The notes beneath the pieces are model-generated. The model was not told where the DNA came from. It made no database searches and saw only the letters and a list, made by a program, of their open reading frames with translations. Shown here one piece after another: positions 7,997-16,944 of a DNA stretch of 55,032 nt. The translations under genes were made by a program, and so were the position numbers. Numbering within the stretch: position 1 is the first letter of the stretch; each line of letters starts with the position of its first letter. This DNA comes from Brevibacillus centrosporus (lineage in GTDB: Bacteria; Bacillota; Bacilli; Brevibacillales; Brevibacillaceae): positions 1-55,032 of the forward strand of contig NZ_RHHP01000036.1 in NCBI RefSeq assembly GCF_003710815.1, read 5' to 3'.

Positions 7997-8035
7997 AAGC
8001 AAGGAAGAGCCCCTCAGAAGGGGTTCTTTGCTTTT
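7997..8035 (+). terminator. Rho-independent terminator
   Basis: A long imperfect stem, AAGCAAGGAAGAGCCCCT against AGGGGTTCTTTGCTT, is followed by T residues. It terminates the SDR transcript. Confidence 0.75.
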
Positions 8036-8147
8036 GCAAAAAATCTATGATTTCTGGTAACTTTTTTATTTCCTACTGATTTCGTCTCTTTTTTTTTGAT
8101 ATACTCATGATGGTTTTAGCTCATGAGGCAGGAATGGTGAAGCCCTG

Positions 8148-9314
8148 ATGGATTTTTTTCTCGATATGAAAACGATCATCCTTTCTTTGGTTGTTGGCCA
8201 TTTGTTTACTGTTATCTTGATCAGCGCGTACTGGCGAAACCACAAAAAGGACGCAAAGATCAACGCCTTTTTCTTTGCCAAATGTACGCAGGCTCTAGCA
8301 TGGCTGTTTTTAGTACTGCGTGGGGGAGTGCCAGATGCGATTAGCATCTCGTTTGCGAACTCCTTTTTGTTTGTAGGGGCTGCATTAGAGACGATCGCTG
8401 TTCTCATGCTGCTGCAAGCGTTTAACCCGATTACCCGGAAAATATATGGAATATTGACTGCATGGAATATGATTGGTTTTCATCTGATCATTCTCTTCTT
8501 CAACGAGGAATACATCCGAATCGCCTTTGCTTCTTTGGGAACGGCATTGTTTATTTTTATTCCCACGTACAAGCTTTTCAAAGAGAGTGGGTCCTCCCTG
8601 CTGATGAAAATTATAGGCTCTCTTTATCTTTTGGTCATAGTGGCTCTTTTGGGAAGATCGGTGGCAGCCGTTTTGTCTGGGAGCTCGATGGGACTTTTCA
8701 CGCCTGGACTCTCTCAGACACTCTCCTTTTTGTCATTGTATCTGGTGATGATCCTAGGAAACACAGGCTATGTTCTCCTGTTGAAGGAGCAGTCTGATCG
8801 TGATTTGGTCCGATTAGCCAGTCTGGATGATTTGACCGGAGTCTTAAATCGCCGAACATTTATTTATCGAGCCAGAAAATGCATCGAGCTTTGCGCCAAG
8901 AGGAAGGCTCCGATTACACTGCTGCTTTTCGATGTGGATCACTTCAAGCAAATCAATGACACCTACGGACACGTCGCCGGTGACTACGTCCTGCAGGATT
9001 TGACCCAGAAGATCATGCGGCAGCTAGCCCCCGACGACTTATTCGGCAGGTACGGCGGTGACGAGTTCGCCATTATTTTACCAGGACAAGACGAGCTAAA
9101 ATCATCCCGATTGGTCGAACGAATCAGGGAGGCAGCATTCGAAATGAGCGATGCGAATGTAACAGTACACTACACTTTGAGCGTGGGGATGCTAACAGTA
9201 GTACCCGATCGTCAGACCGAGCTGGAGTCGCTGTATCTTTCGTGTGACAAGGCGTTGTATCAGGCGAAGCGAAATGGACGCAACGGAATAGCTCACGCTG
9301 TGAGCGAAGCATAA
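8148..9314 (+). CDS. Membrane-bound diguanylate cyclase (GGDEF domain)
   Basis: The 388-residue protein has an N-terminal half with about six or seven hydrophobic membrane segments (residues 10-200) and a C-terminal GGDEF domain. DDLTGVLNRR (about 225-234) opens the domain, and the active-site YGGDEFAIILPG lies at about 301-312. The GGDEF motif is intact, so it should make c-di-GMP from two GTP. The usual inhibitory site (Arg-x-x-Asp, nine and six residues before GGDEF) has Ala in place of Arg, so product inhibition is probably absent. A GATATACT -10-like element lies at about 8098. The gene stands alone. Confidence 0.88.
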   Translation: MDFFLDMKTIILSLVVGHLFTVILISAYWRNHKKDAKINAFFFAKCTQALAWLFLVLRGGVPDAISISFANSFLFVGAALETIAVLMLLQAFNPITRKIYGILTAWNMIGFHLIILFFNEEYIRIAFASLGTALFIFIPTYKLFKESGSSLLMKIIGSLYLLVIVALLGRSVAAVLSGSSMGLFTPGLSQTLSFLSLYLVMILGNTGYVLLLKEQSDRDLVRLASLDDLTGVLNRRTFIYRARKCIELCAKRKAPITLLLFDVDHFKQINDTYGHVAGDYVLQDLTQKIMRQLAPDDLFGRYGGDEFAIILPGQDELKSSRLVERIREAAFEMSDANVTVHYTLSVGMLTVVPDRQTELESLYLSCDKALYQAKRNGRNGIAHAVSEA

Positions 9315-9319
9315 GCATA

Positions 9320-9351
9320 GATGGAATCTTCGAAAAGATAGCCGTTCCATC
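9320..9351. other. Hairpin between converging genes
   Basis: GATGGAA (9320-9326) pairs with TTCCATC (9345-9351). There is no T-run, so it is a weak terminator candidate for the GGDEF gene or the opposing chemoreceptor remnant. Confidence 0.4.
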
Positions 9352-9436
9352 CTGCAATCCTTTACCTGGGATACTGATTCTACAGATGCGATACTCTCCC
9401 TTCTAGTCAATGAACTGGCAAGCATCTCCTCGTACA

Positions 9437-10137
9437 TTATGCTTGTTCCGCTTTTTGGGATAGTCTTGTTGCCAGAACAGAAAGGGAACTGGTAGTAGCG
9501 GCGATTTCCTGTATAGAACGAAGGATAACGTCCAGATCCTTTTTGTTTGCCTCAAACATAGAAATATAGTTGTCTACTTCCAAACTTGTTGCTGTCAAAC
9601 CGGTTTTCACTTCGTTGACTTCCTTTGCCGTTTGAACAGTCGCTTCTTTCATGACCGAAAGTTTCAGCCTTATTTCCTCCATATTGGAGGTGCTTTCTTC
9701 CACTAATTGATTAATATCCTTGTTGGTTTGTTTGGTTTCTTCGGCAAGTTTTCTCACTTCATGTGCAACAACGGAGAAGCCCCTTCCGTGTTCGCCTGCT
9801 CTAGCGGCTTCAATAGAGGCGTTTAAAGCTAGTAAGTTGGTCTGGTTTGCAATATTCTCGATGTCTTTGGACATGGCGATGACTCTTGACAAAACACTGG
9901 AAAGCTCATTCACCTTTTCAACTGAATGGATCGCCTCTTGTTGAAGGGCAACCATTTTGTCTTCCATTTGATTGATTTTACTGAGACTATATGACGTCAA
10001 ATTGTTCAAATTGTTGCTGCTTTTCATTGTCATTTCTGTATCTTGCATTAATTTTAAAGCTTTGTCATTCGTAGAGCTGGAAGCGCTCTCCGTATGTTTT
10101 ACGGATTCGGCAAGTTCTTGGCTGAGGGTCCATTCCC
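9437..10137 (-). pseudogene. Methyl-accepting chemotaxis protein, C-terminal signalling domain only
   Basis: About 230 residues carry the MCP signalling hairpin: a long coiled coil, then IENIANQTNLLALNASIEAA and RAGEHGRGFSVVAHEVRKLAE, the part that contacts CheA and CheW. The sensor, membrane and HAMP regions are missing. Upstream of about 10137 the frame only continues by reading backwards through the tail of an EAL gene (10138-10275) and the end of benE, giving a meaningless N-terminus. I therefore read it as a truncated gene. A soluble receptor with a new start inside the coiled coil is possible but has no evident ribosome binding site. Confidence 0.75.
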
Positions 10138-10275
10138 TTGGCAGAGGGCATCGAGTCAAACGAAGACTTTGATTACCTGAAAAAGCAGGGTTTTCAGTTG
10201 TTTCAAGGCTACCTCTTTGGAAAGCCCGCTCCTGCGACTTTGCAATCGTTTCGAATGAGAGATTATTATGGATGA
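10138..10275 (+). pseudogene. EAL-domain phosphodiesterase, C-terminal 45 residues only
   Basis: Reading plus from 10138, the frame gives LAEGIESNEDFDYLKKQGF, then QLFQGYLFGKPAP and ends at TGA 10273-10275. This is the closing segment of EAL domains (AEGVE... LKxxG... QGYxFxKP). The catalytic EAL, the metal ligands and everything upstream are absent. It abuts the truncated chemoreceptor, which reads the other way, at about 10130-10138. The two were probably divergent neighbours whose 5' halves were removed by one deletion. Confidence 0.82.
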
Positions 10276-11501
10276 TTTCCTTTCCTAGCCACCCACTTGC
10301 GAACATCACCAGACAGCAGCAAATTGGCAATCACACCCGCAACCAATCCCCAGAAGGCCGCGCCGATCCCCGCGATTGAAATACCGGAGATCGTGACGAG
10401 AAAGGTAATGAGGGCACTTTCTCTTTGCGACACGTCGCTCATCGCCGAGGCAAGACTGGAGCTGAGAGAGGCAAACAGTGCGAGGCCGGCGATGACCGCG
10501 ATCAGTTCCTTGGGAAAGGCGGAGAATACCGAGGCGATGGTCGCTCCGAACATGCTGAAAACGAGATAAAACGCTCCGCATGCAATTCCGGCAATATAGC
10601 GCTTGGACGGATCAGGATGGGCTTCTTTTCCTGTGCAGATCGCAGCAGTAATGGCGGCAAGATTAATCCCGTGCGCACCAAAGGGGGCAAGTACGATCGA
10701 AGCGACCCCTGTCGTCGTAATGAGCGGGCTGGCAGGCGTATTGTAGCCGTCCGCTTGAAGGACGCCGATACCGGGAGCGTTTTGCGAAGCCATCGTCACG
10801 ATGCACAGCGGAATTCCCAGACCGATGATGGCATCCAGGGAAAAGGTAGGCAAGGTGAAGATCGGCTGCACGAGAGCGACCTGGATGCCTCCCAGTTCAA
10901 AGCGATTCAGCAAGAAGGCGGCGATCAGCCCGACCAGCAGCGAAAAGACGACGGCGTATCGCGGCATCCAGCGCTTTGCCAGGAGATAGCAAACAATCAT
11001 AGGCAATGCCAAAGCAGGCAGCTCTTGCAAGGATACGAAGACCTGCACGCCAAAGGAAAGCAGGATTCCAGCGAGCATCGCCGTGGTAATCGATGGTGGA
11101 ACGTATCGCATGATCGTAGAGAAAAGGCCGGATACTCCAAGCAGCGTGATGATCACGGCAGAGAAGAGATAGGCTCCGATCGCGTCAGAGAACGGATAGA
11201 CAGACAAGCTGGTGACGAGCAGAACGGCACCCGGTGTCGACCAAGCCGTAATGACGGGAGTCCGATACCGAATGCTGAGTACAATCGCCGTCAGGCCGCT
11301 GCCGATGGAAATCGCCCAGATCCAAGAGGATAGCAGTGCGTCACTCATGTTGGCTGCCTTGGCTGCCTGAAAGACGATTAATAGAGGTCCCGCATAAGAG
11401 ACCATGGTGGCGATCAAGCCCACGATAAGGGCAGAGACGGAAAAGTCGGCAGGAATCCTTTTGAAAGGAGAAAAAGACCCATGCTGTTGATGAGAGCTCA
11501 C
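10266..11501 (-). CDS. benE: BenE-family benzoate/H+ symporter
   Basis: The 411-residue membrane protein has about 12 hydrophobic segments and the BenE pattern: TAWSTPGAVLL near residue 90, the MASQNAPGIGVLQADGYN signature (about 243-260), and APFGAHGINLAAITAAICTG (about 279-298). The family imports benzoate and other aromatic acids with protons. It starts 24 bases after the stop of the sigma-54 activator gene, leaving no room for a promoter, so it is the last gene of the minus-strand operon (iron ADH, kinase, activator, permease). Its 3' end overlaps the EAL relic. Confidence 0.85.
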   Translation of the reverse strand: MSSHQQHGSFSPFKRIPADFSVSALIVGLIATMVSYAGPLLIVFQAAKAANMSDALLSSWIWAISIGSGLTAIVLSIRYRTPVITAWSTPGAVLLVTSLSVYPFSDAIGAYLFSAVIITLLGVSGLFSTIMRYVPPSITTAMLAGILLSFGVQVFVSLQELPALALPMIVCYLLAKRWMPRYAVVFSLLVGLIAAFLLNRFELGGIQVALVQPIFTLPTFSLDAIIGLGIPLCIVTMASQNAPGIGVLQADGYNTPASPLITTTGVASIVLAPFGAHGINLAAITAAICTGKEAHPDPSKRYIAGIACGAFYLVFSMFGATIASVFSAFPKELIAVIAGLALFASLSSSLASAMSDVSQRESALITFLVTISGISIAGIGAAFWGLVAGVIANLLLSGDVRKWVARKGNHP

Positions 11502-11524
11502 GAAAAAATGCCTCCTGATGAGGG

Positions 11525-12994
11525 TCAGCTCGAGCTGTTGCCGGAACCCTTTTCATTTAAAATGTAGCGAATGGTGCGCTTGGTGATATTGAGCTTTTTG
11601 CTGAGCAGCTGGCGATCACCCTTTGTTTCGGTCAGCCCTTTTTCTATAATCGCCCGGCCGATTTCTCCTTCCAGCAGCTTGATCCGCCTGAGCAGATATT
11701 CAAAATCGAAGCCGTCGAGAGAAGTGACGTTTCGAGTGATCGCTTCGACAAAACGCTCGCACTCCCGATCAATTTGCTGGGTGAGCGCCAGTGGGGGCTC
11801 TTGTACAGGAGAAGGAGAGTGGCTACTCTGGATCGCCTTTTTGTGCAGACTCGCCGGCAAATGCTCTGCCCGCATGGTCTCGCACTCGTGGAGAGCAAGC
11901 GTCTGATTAAGCACGTTAATGAGCTGCCGCACATTGCCAGGCCAGTCGTAGCCTTGCAGCAGCTCCAGGGCTTCCTGGTCGATTTCACTTACCTTGCCAT
12001 TTCGTTTTTGCATATAAGCGTATGCGATCGTCGGGATATCGGCTGCTCGTTCACGGAGAGGGGGAATGGACAGCTTGATTCCTTCAAGTCGATACAAAAG
12101 GTCCCGGCGAAAGCGGTTCAGCTCGACCTCGTGCTCCAGATCGCGGTTGGTAGCCGAAATAAATCGAATGTTGCTCTGCCCGACATGCTCTGCGCCAATC
12201 CGCATGAACTCACCGGTCTCCAAGGTGCGCAGCAGCTTCACCTGGATGGAGGAGGGAGCTTCTCCGATTTCATCGAGAAATAAAGTCCCGTTGTGGGCGA
12301 GCTCGAACAGTCCCTTCCTTGCTTTGAGAGCACCGGTAAAAGCCCCTTTTTCGTAACCGAACAGCTCGCTCTCCAGCAAGGTTTCAGGAACCGCCCCGCA
12401 GTTAAACGCAACGAACGGCTGCAAAGAACGTGAGCTGGCACCGTGCAGAAACCGGGCCATCAGCTCTTTTCCTGTGCCAGTTTCGCCTTCGATCAGGATG
12501 TGGATCGCTTTTTTTGCCAGCTTTTTTGCGATCGCCATGACCTTTGCCATCGGGCTATCCGGGGCGTACAGGATCCCGTACTGGGCAGCTTCCCGCGATA
12601 GCTCGCTTTCTTCCACGGTAGACGACTCCAAAACGGCATCAATGATACGCTCGAGGTCGTCCAGGTCGTCAAAAGGCTTTTCCAAATAGTCCTTGGCTCC
12701 CCATTGCATCGCGGTGATTGCGGACTTGATCGTGCTGTAGCCGGTCATGATCAGGACCTCGCAGGAGGGGAAGACTGCCTTGATCCGTTTGAGCAGATCC
12801 AAGCCATTGGCATCCGGCAGCTTTAAATCGACCAGAGCGGCATGGAAGCCCTCCGTTTGGACCTGCAAGAGGTTTTCTACCTCTTTGCCCGTATTCGCCA
12901 CGGTGACCTCGCAGTTTTTTTGGCGGAGAAAGTAGGTAAAAAAGGAAGTGACCTCTGTTTCGTCATCCACGATCAGTATCCGTTTTTTCTCCAT
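11525..12994 (-). CDS. NtrC-family sigma-54-dependent response regulator
   Basis: From ATG 12994, preceded by GAGGAGG, the protein has 489 residues. Receiver domain: acidic pair D10/D11, phospho-acceptor D56 (ALVDLKLPD) and K102. AAA+ domain: Walker A GETGTGKE (170-177), the sigma-54 contact loop GAFTGA (217-222) and Walker B LFLDE (238-242). A Fis-type helix-turn-helix ends the protein (LSKKLNITKRTIRYIL). It activates RNA polymerase with SigL at -24/-12 promoters; one lies at 15622 beside palindromes before the zinc ADH. Its start overlaps the kinase gene by 32 bases, so kinase and regulator are coupled. Confidence 0.92.
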   Translation of the reverse strand: MEKKRILIVDDETEVTSFFTYFLRQKNCEVTVANTGKEVENLLQVQTEGFHAALVDLKLPDANGLDLLKRIKAVFPSCEVLIMTGYSTIKSAITAMQWGAKDYLEKPFDDLDDLERIIDAVLESSTVEESELSREAAQYGILYAPDSPMAKVMAIAKKLAKKAIHILIEGETGTGKELMARFLHGASSRSLQPFVAFNCGAVPETLLESELFGYEKGAFTGALKARKGLFELAHNGTLFLDEIGEAPSSIQVKLLRTLETGEFMRIGAEHVGQSNIRFISATNRDLEHEVELNRFRRDLLYRLEGIKLSIPPLRERAADIPTIAYAYMQKRNGKVSEIDQEALELLQGYDWPGNVRQLINVLNQTLALHECETMRAEHLPASLHKKAIQSSHSPSPVQEPPLALTQQIDRECERFVEAITRNVTSLDGFDFEYLLRRIKLLEGEIGRAIIEKGLTETKGDRQLLSKKLNITKRTIRYILNEKGSGNSSS

Positions 12995-14291
12995 TTCGCG
13001 CCTCCTCTCGTAAAAGCGGCAGCAGCAGGGTGAACTGACTGTACTCGTTTTCTTCACTCTCGACCATCAGCTTTCCTCCATGGGCTTCGGCAATTCCCAG
13101 ACTGACAGATAAGCCGAGGCCAGTTCCTTTCGTCCTCTCCTTGGTAGAGTAGAAGGGTTGAAAGATTTGCGGCAGCTGCTCTCCCGAGATTCCTTCGCCG
13201 TTGTCATAGACAGACAGTCCTACATAGGCATGAGCTTCGTCCTCAAGCAAAAAAGAGCGCAGCTCGATGCAGGGATTCTCTCGACCTGCTAATGCATCCC
13301 GCGCGTTGAGCAGCAGATTGATCACGATTTGCTCGATTTGGTGCCGGCTCCCGTGAAACTGCAGCGGTGGTTGTGTCAAATGCTTGGTGACCGTCAAGCC
13401 CGATACGGAGAGCTGATAGCCGATCAGCCCGAGTGCGTCTTCTACTACTTCATCTATCGAAATGGTAGAGAACACATACTCTTCCTGCCGGGAGAAGGTA
13501 AGCAGGTTTTGAATGATTTTTTTGCAGCGCACGCCGCATTGGTAAATGTCATTCATTAAAGGAGCTGTCGGTGTTGCTTTCATTTCCCGAAGGAGCAGCT
13601 GGGAGTTTCCGAGAATAGCGGTTAGCGGACTATTCAGCTCGTGAGCGATCCCTGCAGCCATTTCCCCAATGGCGGCCATCTTGGCGGATTGGACCAGCTG
13701 TGCTTCGATTTTGATCTTCTCGCTCACGTCCTGAAAGAGCAAGATATTTTCGACCGATACCCCCACGTGACTGGCAATCAGCGAAAAGAGCTCGGCATCC
13801 TGACTATCACTATCTGCTGACTGCTCAGCTTTCTGCAGCAGGGTAAGATAGCCAAATGCCTGATTGCGCTGACTGTGCAGCGGCACGGACAGAGCGTGAT
13901 AGTCAGGGAACATCGCTTCAAGCATGTCCTTCAAAAAGCCTTTCAAAGGGTGGGTGGGCTGTTCGACGAATTCCGGGACAACGCTCGTATGTGTATGGCA
14001 CTGCCATTGCCCATCCTCCTGCGATGCCAGATAGGAAGAGAGATGTCCTCCTTTTGTCAGGGTAAGCACAAAACGGGCAAACGGGAGAATCTGCGTAAGC
14101 TGGCTCGCGATGTAGATGCTGGTCTCCGGCCAAGAGGCATTGATTGAAAGCTGCGTCAGCTGGTTGATGACGGCCAGCTGCCTGTTCTTCTTTTTCATTT
14201 CCTCCACGAGGTAGGTCAGCTCGGTGTAATAGCTTTTCCGAGAGGATTGGATGCCGGTCAGCTTCTCGAGAATTTCCTGTTTGTTTTGCAT
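12963..14291 (-). CDS. Sensor histidine kinase (soluble, GAF-like input)
   Basis: Starting at ATG 14291, with AGGAGGA six bases upstream, the protein has 442 residues. No membrane segment is seen. An N-terminal coiled coil leads to a GAF-like input domain (about 50-190). The HisKA H-box AAGIAHELNSPL follows (His217), then the N-box and glycine boxes (LLNARDAL, VYDNGEGI, GTGLGLSVSLGI). It should phosphorylate the adjacent sigma-54 activator. The neighbouring alcohol dehydrogenases suggest it senses a state linked to alcohol oxidation, but the ligand is unknown. Confidence 0.9.
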   Translation of the reverse strand: MQNKQEILEKLTGIQSSRKSYYTELTYLVEEMKKKNRQLAVINQLTQLSINASWPETSIYIASQLTQILPFARFVLTLTKGGHLSSYLASQEDGQWQCHTHTSVVPEFVEQPTHPLKGFLKDMLEAMFPDYHALSVPLHSQRNQAFGYLTLLQKAEQSADSDSQDAELFSLIASHVGVSVENILLFQDVSEKIKIEAQLVQSAKMAAIGEMAAGIAHELNSPLTAILGNSQLLLREMKATPTAPLMNDIYQCGVRCKKIIQNLLTFSRQEEYVFSTISIDEVVEDALGLIGYQLSVSGLTVTKHLTQPPLQFHGSRHQIEQIVINLLLNARDALAGRENPCIELRSFLLEDEAHAYVGLSVYDNGEGISGEQLPQIFQPFYSTKERTKGTGLGLSVSLGIAEAHGGKLMVESEENEYSQFTLLLPLLREEARNGEKTDTDRG

Positions 14292-14302
14292 AGGCACTCC
14301 TC

Positions 14303-15451
14303 CTACAGAGCTTGACGGAAAAGGGTAGCGACATCCTGTGCATTCATGTCGCGAGGATTCGTGGTCATGCAGACGTCGAGCAGGGCGTGTGCACTCAACA
14401 GCTCAATTTGATCGGGGACGAGCCCGATAGCAGACAAAGATTCGGGACAATCCAGATCCCGTGACAGCTCCTTTACTGCTTTCAGGGCCAGTCGGGAGGA
14501 TTCTGGAAGGCTCAACCCCGCCGTGCTTTCCCCGAGGCATTCGGCGATGTGCCTGTACTTTTCGGGGGCTGCGATAAAGTTGTATTCGAGCACATGGGGC
14601 AGCAGGATGGCATTGACCTCGCCATGCGGCGCATCGAGAAAGCCTCCCAGCTGATGGGACATGGCGTGGACGGCACCGAGGATCGCATTGGAAAAGGCGA
14701 TTCCTGCCTGCAGGCTTGCCATCGCCATCGCCTGCTTCGCCTCCTCGTTGTACTGACTGGCAACGGAAGGGCGCAAATGCTTGGCGATCAGACGCATCGC
14801 CTGCAGGGAATGGACTTCGGTCAAGGGGGTAGCGGCGAGAGAAATATAAGATTCGATGGCATGCGTCAAAACGTCCATGCCTGTATTTGCCGTGAGCTGC
14901 CTGTCCTTTGTCATCAGTGTTTGTGGATCGATGATAGCGATGTCAGGGATCAGAGATTTGGATATGATGGCCATTTTTACTTTTCTTGCACTGTCTACAA
15001 TGATGGAAAATTGCGAAACCTCTGATCCGGATCCAGCGGTAGTTGGAACCATGACCATGGGAGGAAGCGGGTGAGTGATCTTGTCTACGCCTTCATAATC
15101 GACGATGCTGCCGTCATTGGTCCCGAGTAGCGCAATCGCCTTAGCTGCATCGATCGCGCTGCCGCCGCCTACCCCGAGGATGGCGTCGCATTCCAGCGCC
15201 CGATACTCGGCGACACCTGCGTGAATTTCGTAATCCTTGGGATTGGCAGTCACGTTGGTCCACAAGTGGTACGCGAGCTTTTGCTGACTGAGAATCTGCA
15301 TGATTCGCTCGACCCAACCCGCGTTTACGACACCTGAATCGCTGACGAGAAAGACGCGTGTCGCTCCCAGCCTGCGCAAGCTTTCGCCGATCTGAGCAAT
15401 GGACTGGTTGCCAAAGATGATTTCCGGTGTCATGAATTTGGAAATTTGCAT
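14303..15451 (-). CDS. Iron-containing alcohol dehydrogenase (group III)
   Basis: The 382-residue protein has the group III features: GGGSAIDAAKAIA (about 95-107) for NAD(P), TTAGSGSEV (about 138-146), and the iron-binding set in NTGMDVLTHAIES, GAVHAMSHQLGG and DAPHGEVNA (one Asp, three His). It oxidises primary alcohols or reduces aldehydes. It is the first gene of the operon with the kinase, sigma-54 activator and benE, and its stop is 12 bases before the kinase start. In pseudomonads a similar enzyme, ErcA, sits beside alcohol-sensing kinases, so a regulatory role is worth considering. Confidence 0.9.
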   Translation of the reverse strand: MQISKFMTPEIIFGNQSIAQIGESLRRLGATRVFLVSDSGVVNAGWVERIMQILSQQKLAYHLWTNVTANPKDYEIHAGVAEYRALECDAILGVGGGSAIDAAKAIALLGTNDGSIVDYEGVDKITHPLPPMVMVPTTAGSGSEVSQFSIIVDSARKVKMAIISKSLIPDIAIIDPQTLMTKDRQLTANTGMDVLTHAIESYISLAATPLTEVHSLQAMRLIAKHLRPSVASQYNEEAKQAMAMASLQAGIAFSNAILGAVHAMSHQLGGFLDAPHGEVNAILLPHVLEYNFIAAPEKYRHIAECLGESTAGLSLPESSRLALKAVKELSRDLDCPESLSAIGLVPDQIELLSAHALLDVCMTTNPRDMNAQDVATLFRQAL

Positions 15452-15513
15452 GCATTCGTCCCCCTTTTTCCACTAACTAGTAATACCGCAAAGGTGAACA
15501 AATCCCTCTTCTG

Positions 15514-15561
15514 GCCAAAAGGTTGGCAAATGGGCCGATTTTTCGGCTAGTCTGGCCGAAA
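15514..15561. promoter_or_regulatory. Clustered palindromes, likely binding sites of the sigma-54 activator
   Basis: Three inverted repeats lie in 48 bases: GCCAA-N4-TTGGC (15514-15527), GCCGA-N4-TCGGC (15534-15547) and TTTCGGC-N7-GCCGAAA (15541-15561). They are about 60-110 bases upstream of the -24/-12 promoter at 15622, the usual distance for enhancer sites. They lie between the two divergent alcohol dehydrogenase units, so one set could serve both. The activator is encoded in the facing operon. Confidence 0.6.
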
Positions 15562-15604
15562 GAATGGCTCGCTTTCAGGAGAGGGGCGTCAAAAGATAGG
15601 GAAA

Positions 15605-15618
15605 ATAAAGCGCTTTCA
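15605..15618 (+). promoter_or_regulatory. Candidate catabolite-responsive element (cre)
   Basis: The 14 bases ATAAAGCGCTTTCA fit the CcpA consensus TGWAANCGNTNWCA at all fixed positions except the first two. It lies immediately before the sigma-54 promoter, where bound CcpA could block activator-polymerase contact. Moderate support only. Confidence 0.42.
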
Positions 15619-15621
15619 GTT

Positions 15622-15637
15622 TGGCATGACGCTTGCT
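15622..15637 (+). promoter_or_regulatory. Sigma-54 (SigL) -24/-12 promoter
   Basis: TGGCATGACGCTTGCT has GG (15623-15624) and GC (15635-15636) exactly ten bases apart, matching TGGCAY-N5-TTGCW. Transcription should start near 15648, giving a leader of about 58 bases before the zinc ADH. Confidence 0.85.
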
Positions 15638-15705
15638 ATAAAGAATGGCATCACACAAATCCATGCGGCTCATGCCGAAAGTGGGAATAAGGGAGGAAAT
15701 AAGGG

Positions 15706-16719
15706 ATGAAGGCAGCGGTAGTCAACGAGTTTCAAAAAAAGCTGGAGCTGAAGGAAGTAGCGGTGCCTGAAGTAGGGTATGGGGAAGTCCTGGTCAAAAT
15801 CAAGACGTGCGGGGTGTGTCATACCGACCTGCACGCAGCCCATGGGGACTGGCCTGTGAAACCGAAGCTGCCCTTGATTCCAGGGCACGAAGGAGTTGGG
15901 GTAGTCGAAAAGCTGGGTGAAGGCGTTACTTCTTTGAAGCTGGGAGATCGGGTAGGGATTCCGTGGCTGTTCTCTGCATGCGGGGAATGCGACTACTGCC
16001 TGACTGGCTGGGAAACGCTTTGCCAACAGCAGCAAAACGGAGGCTATTCCGTGGATGGCGCCTACGCTGAATACTGCGTGGCACCTGCAGCCTACGTGGC
16101 GCGTATCCCAAGCGAGCTCAGTGACGTGGATGCAGCTCCGATCCTGTGCGCAGGCGTGACCACGTACAAAGCGCTGAAGGTCGCAAACGTGAAGCCAGGG
16201 GAATGGGTGGCCATCTACGGAATCGGCGGCCTGGGACACGTCGCGCTCCAGTACGCAAAAGCGATGGGGTATAACGTAGTCGCAGTCGATATCCACAAAG
16301 AAAAGCTGGACCTGGCAAAAGAACTCGGCGCCGATGTAACCGTAAACAGCAGCGAGGTAGATCCGGTGGAAGCGATCCAAGAGAAGGTCGGCGGTGTACA
16401 CGGAGCGGTCAGTGTGGCCGTTACCAAAAAAGCGTTCGAGCAAGCGTACAAATCCGTCAGACGCGGGGGCTCCCTCGTTGTCGTGGGATTGCCAAATGCC
16501 GAGCTGCCGATCCCGATTTTCGATACCGTTTTAAACGGCGTAACGGTAAAAGGCTCGATCGTCGGTACGCGTAAAGACATGCAGGAAGCGCTGGACTTCG
16601 CTGCCCGCGGCAAAGTGCGCGCGATCATCGAGACACAGCCGCTCGACAAGATCAATGAAGTATTGGAGCGAATGGAAAAAGGCCAAATCAACGGTCGGGT
16701 TGTTTTAACGATGGAGTAG
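15706..16719 (+). CDS. adhP: Zinc-dependent alcohol dehydrogenase (AdhP/AdhT type)
   Basis: The 337-residue protein is a medium-chain Zn-ADH. Catalytic zinc: C38 and H61 (GVCHTD, GHEGVG) plus the later Cys in APILCAGVT. Structural zinc: C92, C95, C98 and C106. The NAD-binding GIGGLGHVA lies at about 172-180. Length and sequence match the ethanol-active AdhP/AdhT of Bacillus and Geobacillus. GGGAGG lies upstream of ATG 15706. It has its own -24/-12 promoter with palindromic upstream sites and a candidate cre, so expression should depend on SigL and the nearby activator. A terminator follows. Confidence 0.92.
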   Translation: MKAAVVNEFQKKLELKEVAVPEVGYGEVLVKIKTCGVCHTDLHAAHGDWPVKPKLPLIPGHEGVGVVEKLGEGVTSLKLGDRVGIPWLFSACGECDYCLTGWETLCQQQQNGGYSVDGAYAEYCVAPAAYVARIPSELSDVDAAPILCAGVTTYKALKVANVKPGEWVAIYGIGGLGHVALQYAKAMGYNVVAVDIHKEKLDLAKELGADVTVNSSEVDPVEAIQEKVGGVHGAVSVAVTKKAFEQAYKSVRRGGSLVVVGLPNAELPIPIFDTVLNGVTVKGSIVGTRKDMQEALDFAARGKVRAIIETQPLDKINEVLERMEKGQINGRVVLTME

Positions 16720-16730
16720 GAAATCAATCA

Positions 16731-16775
16731 ATTAAGGCTGTCACGCTGGTAGAGACCAGGCGTTGGCAGCCTTTT
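16731..16775 (+). terminator. Rho-independent terminator
   Basis: AAGGCTG with CACGC (from 16734) pairs with GCG and CAGCCTT, with internal mismatches, and a T-run follows. It separates the zinc ADH from the catabolic island. Confidence 0.7.
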
Positions 16776-16944
16776 TGCATCGTTCATCCTGCACGGATTT
16801 GACGTATTCATCATGATCATATTTCAAAAGTGGAGATATCAAAAAAACGAAAACGAGCTACCTGCACCTATAGTATGATTTTTCAAAAAACAAGATTTTG
16901 ATACCATAATAGAGAGTCGGACAGACGATTTAGGGGTGATTGGA

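Noticed and set aside
10425..11333. 302-codon plus-strand frame antisense to benE
   Set aside because: It lies wholly opposite benE, has no ribosome binding site and encodes a low-complexity Arg/Asp/Gly-rich product typical of a shadow frame.
15670..16443. 257-codon minus-strand frame opposite the zinc ADH
   Set aside because: It is the reverse complement of a clear dehydrogenase gene, with a Phe/Arg/His-rich product and no start signal.
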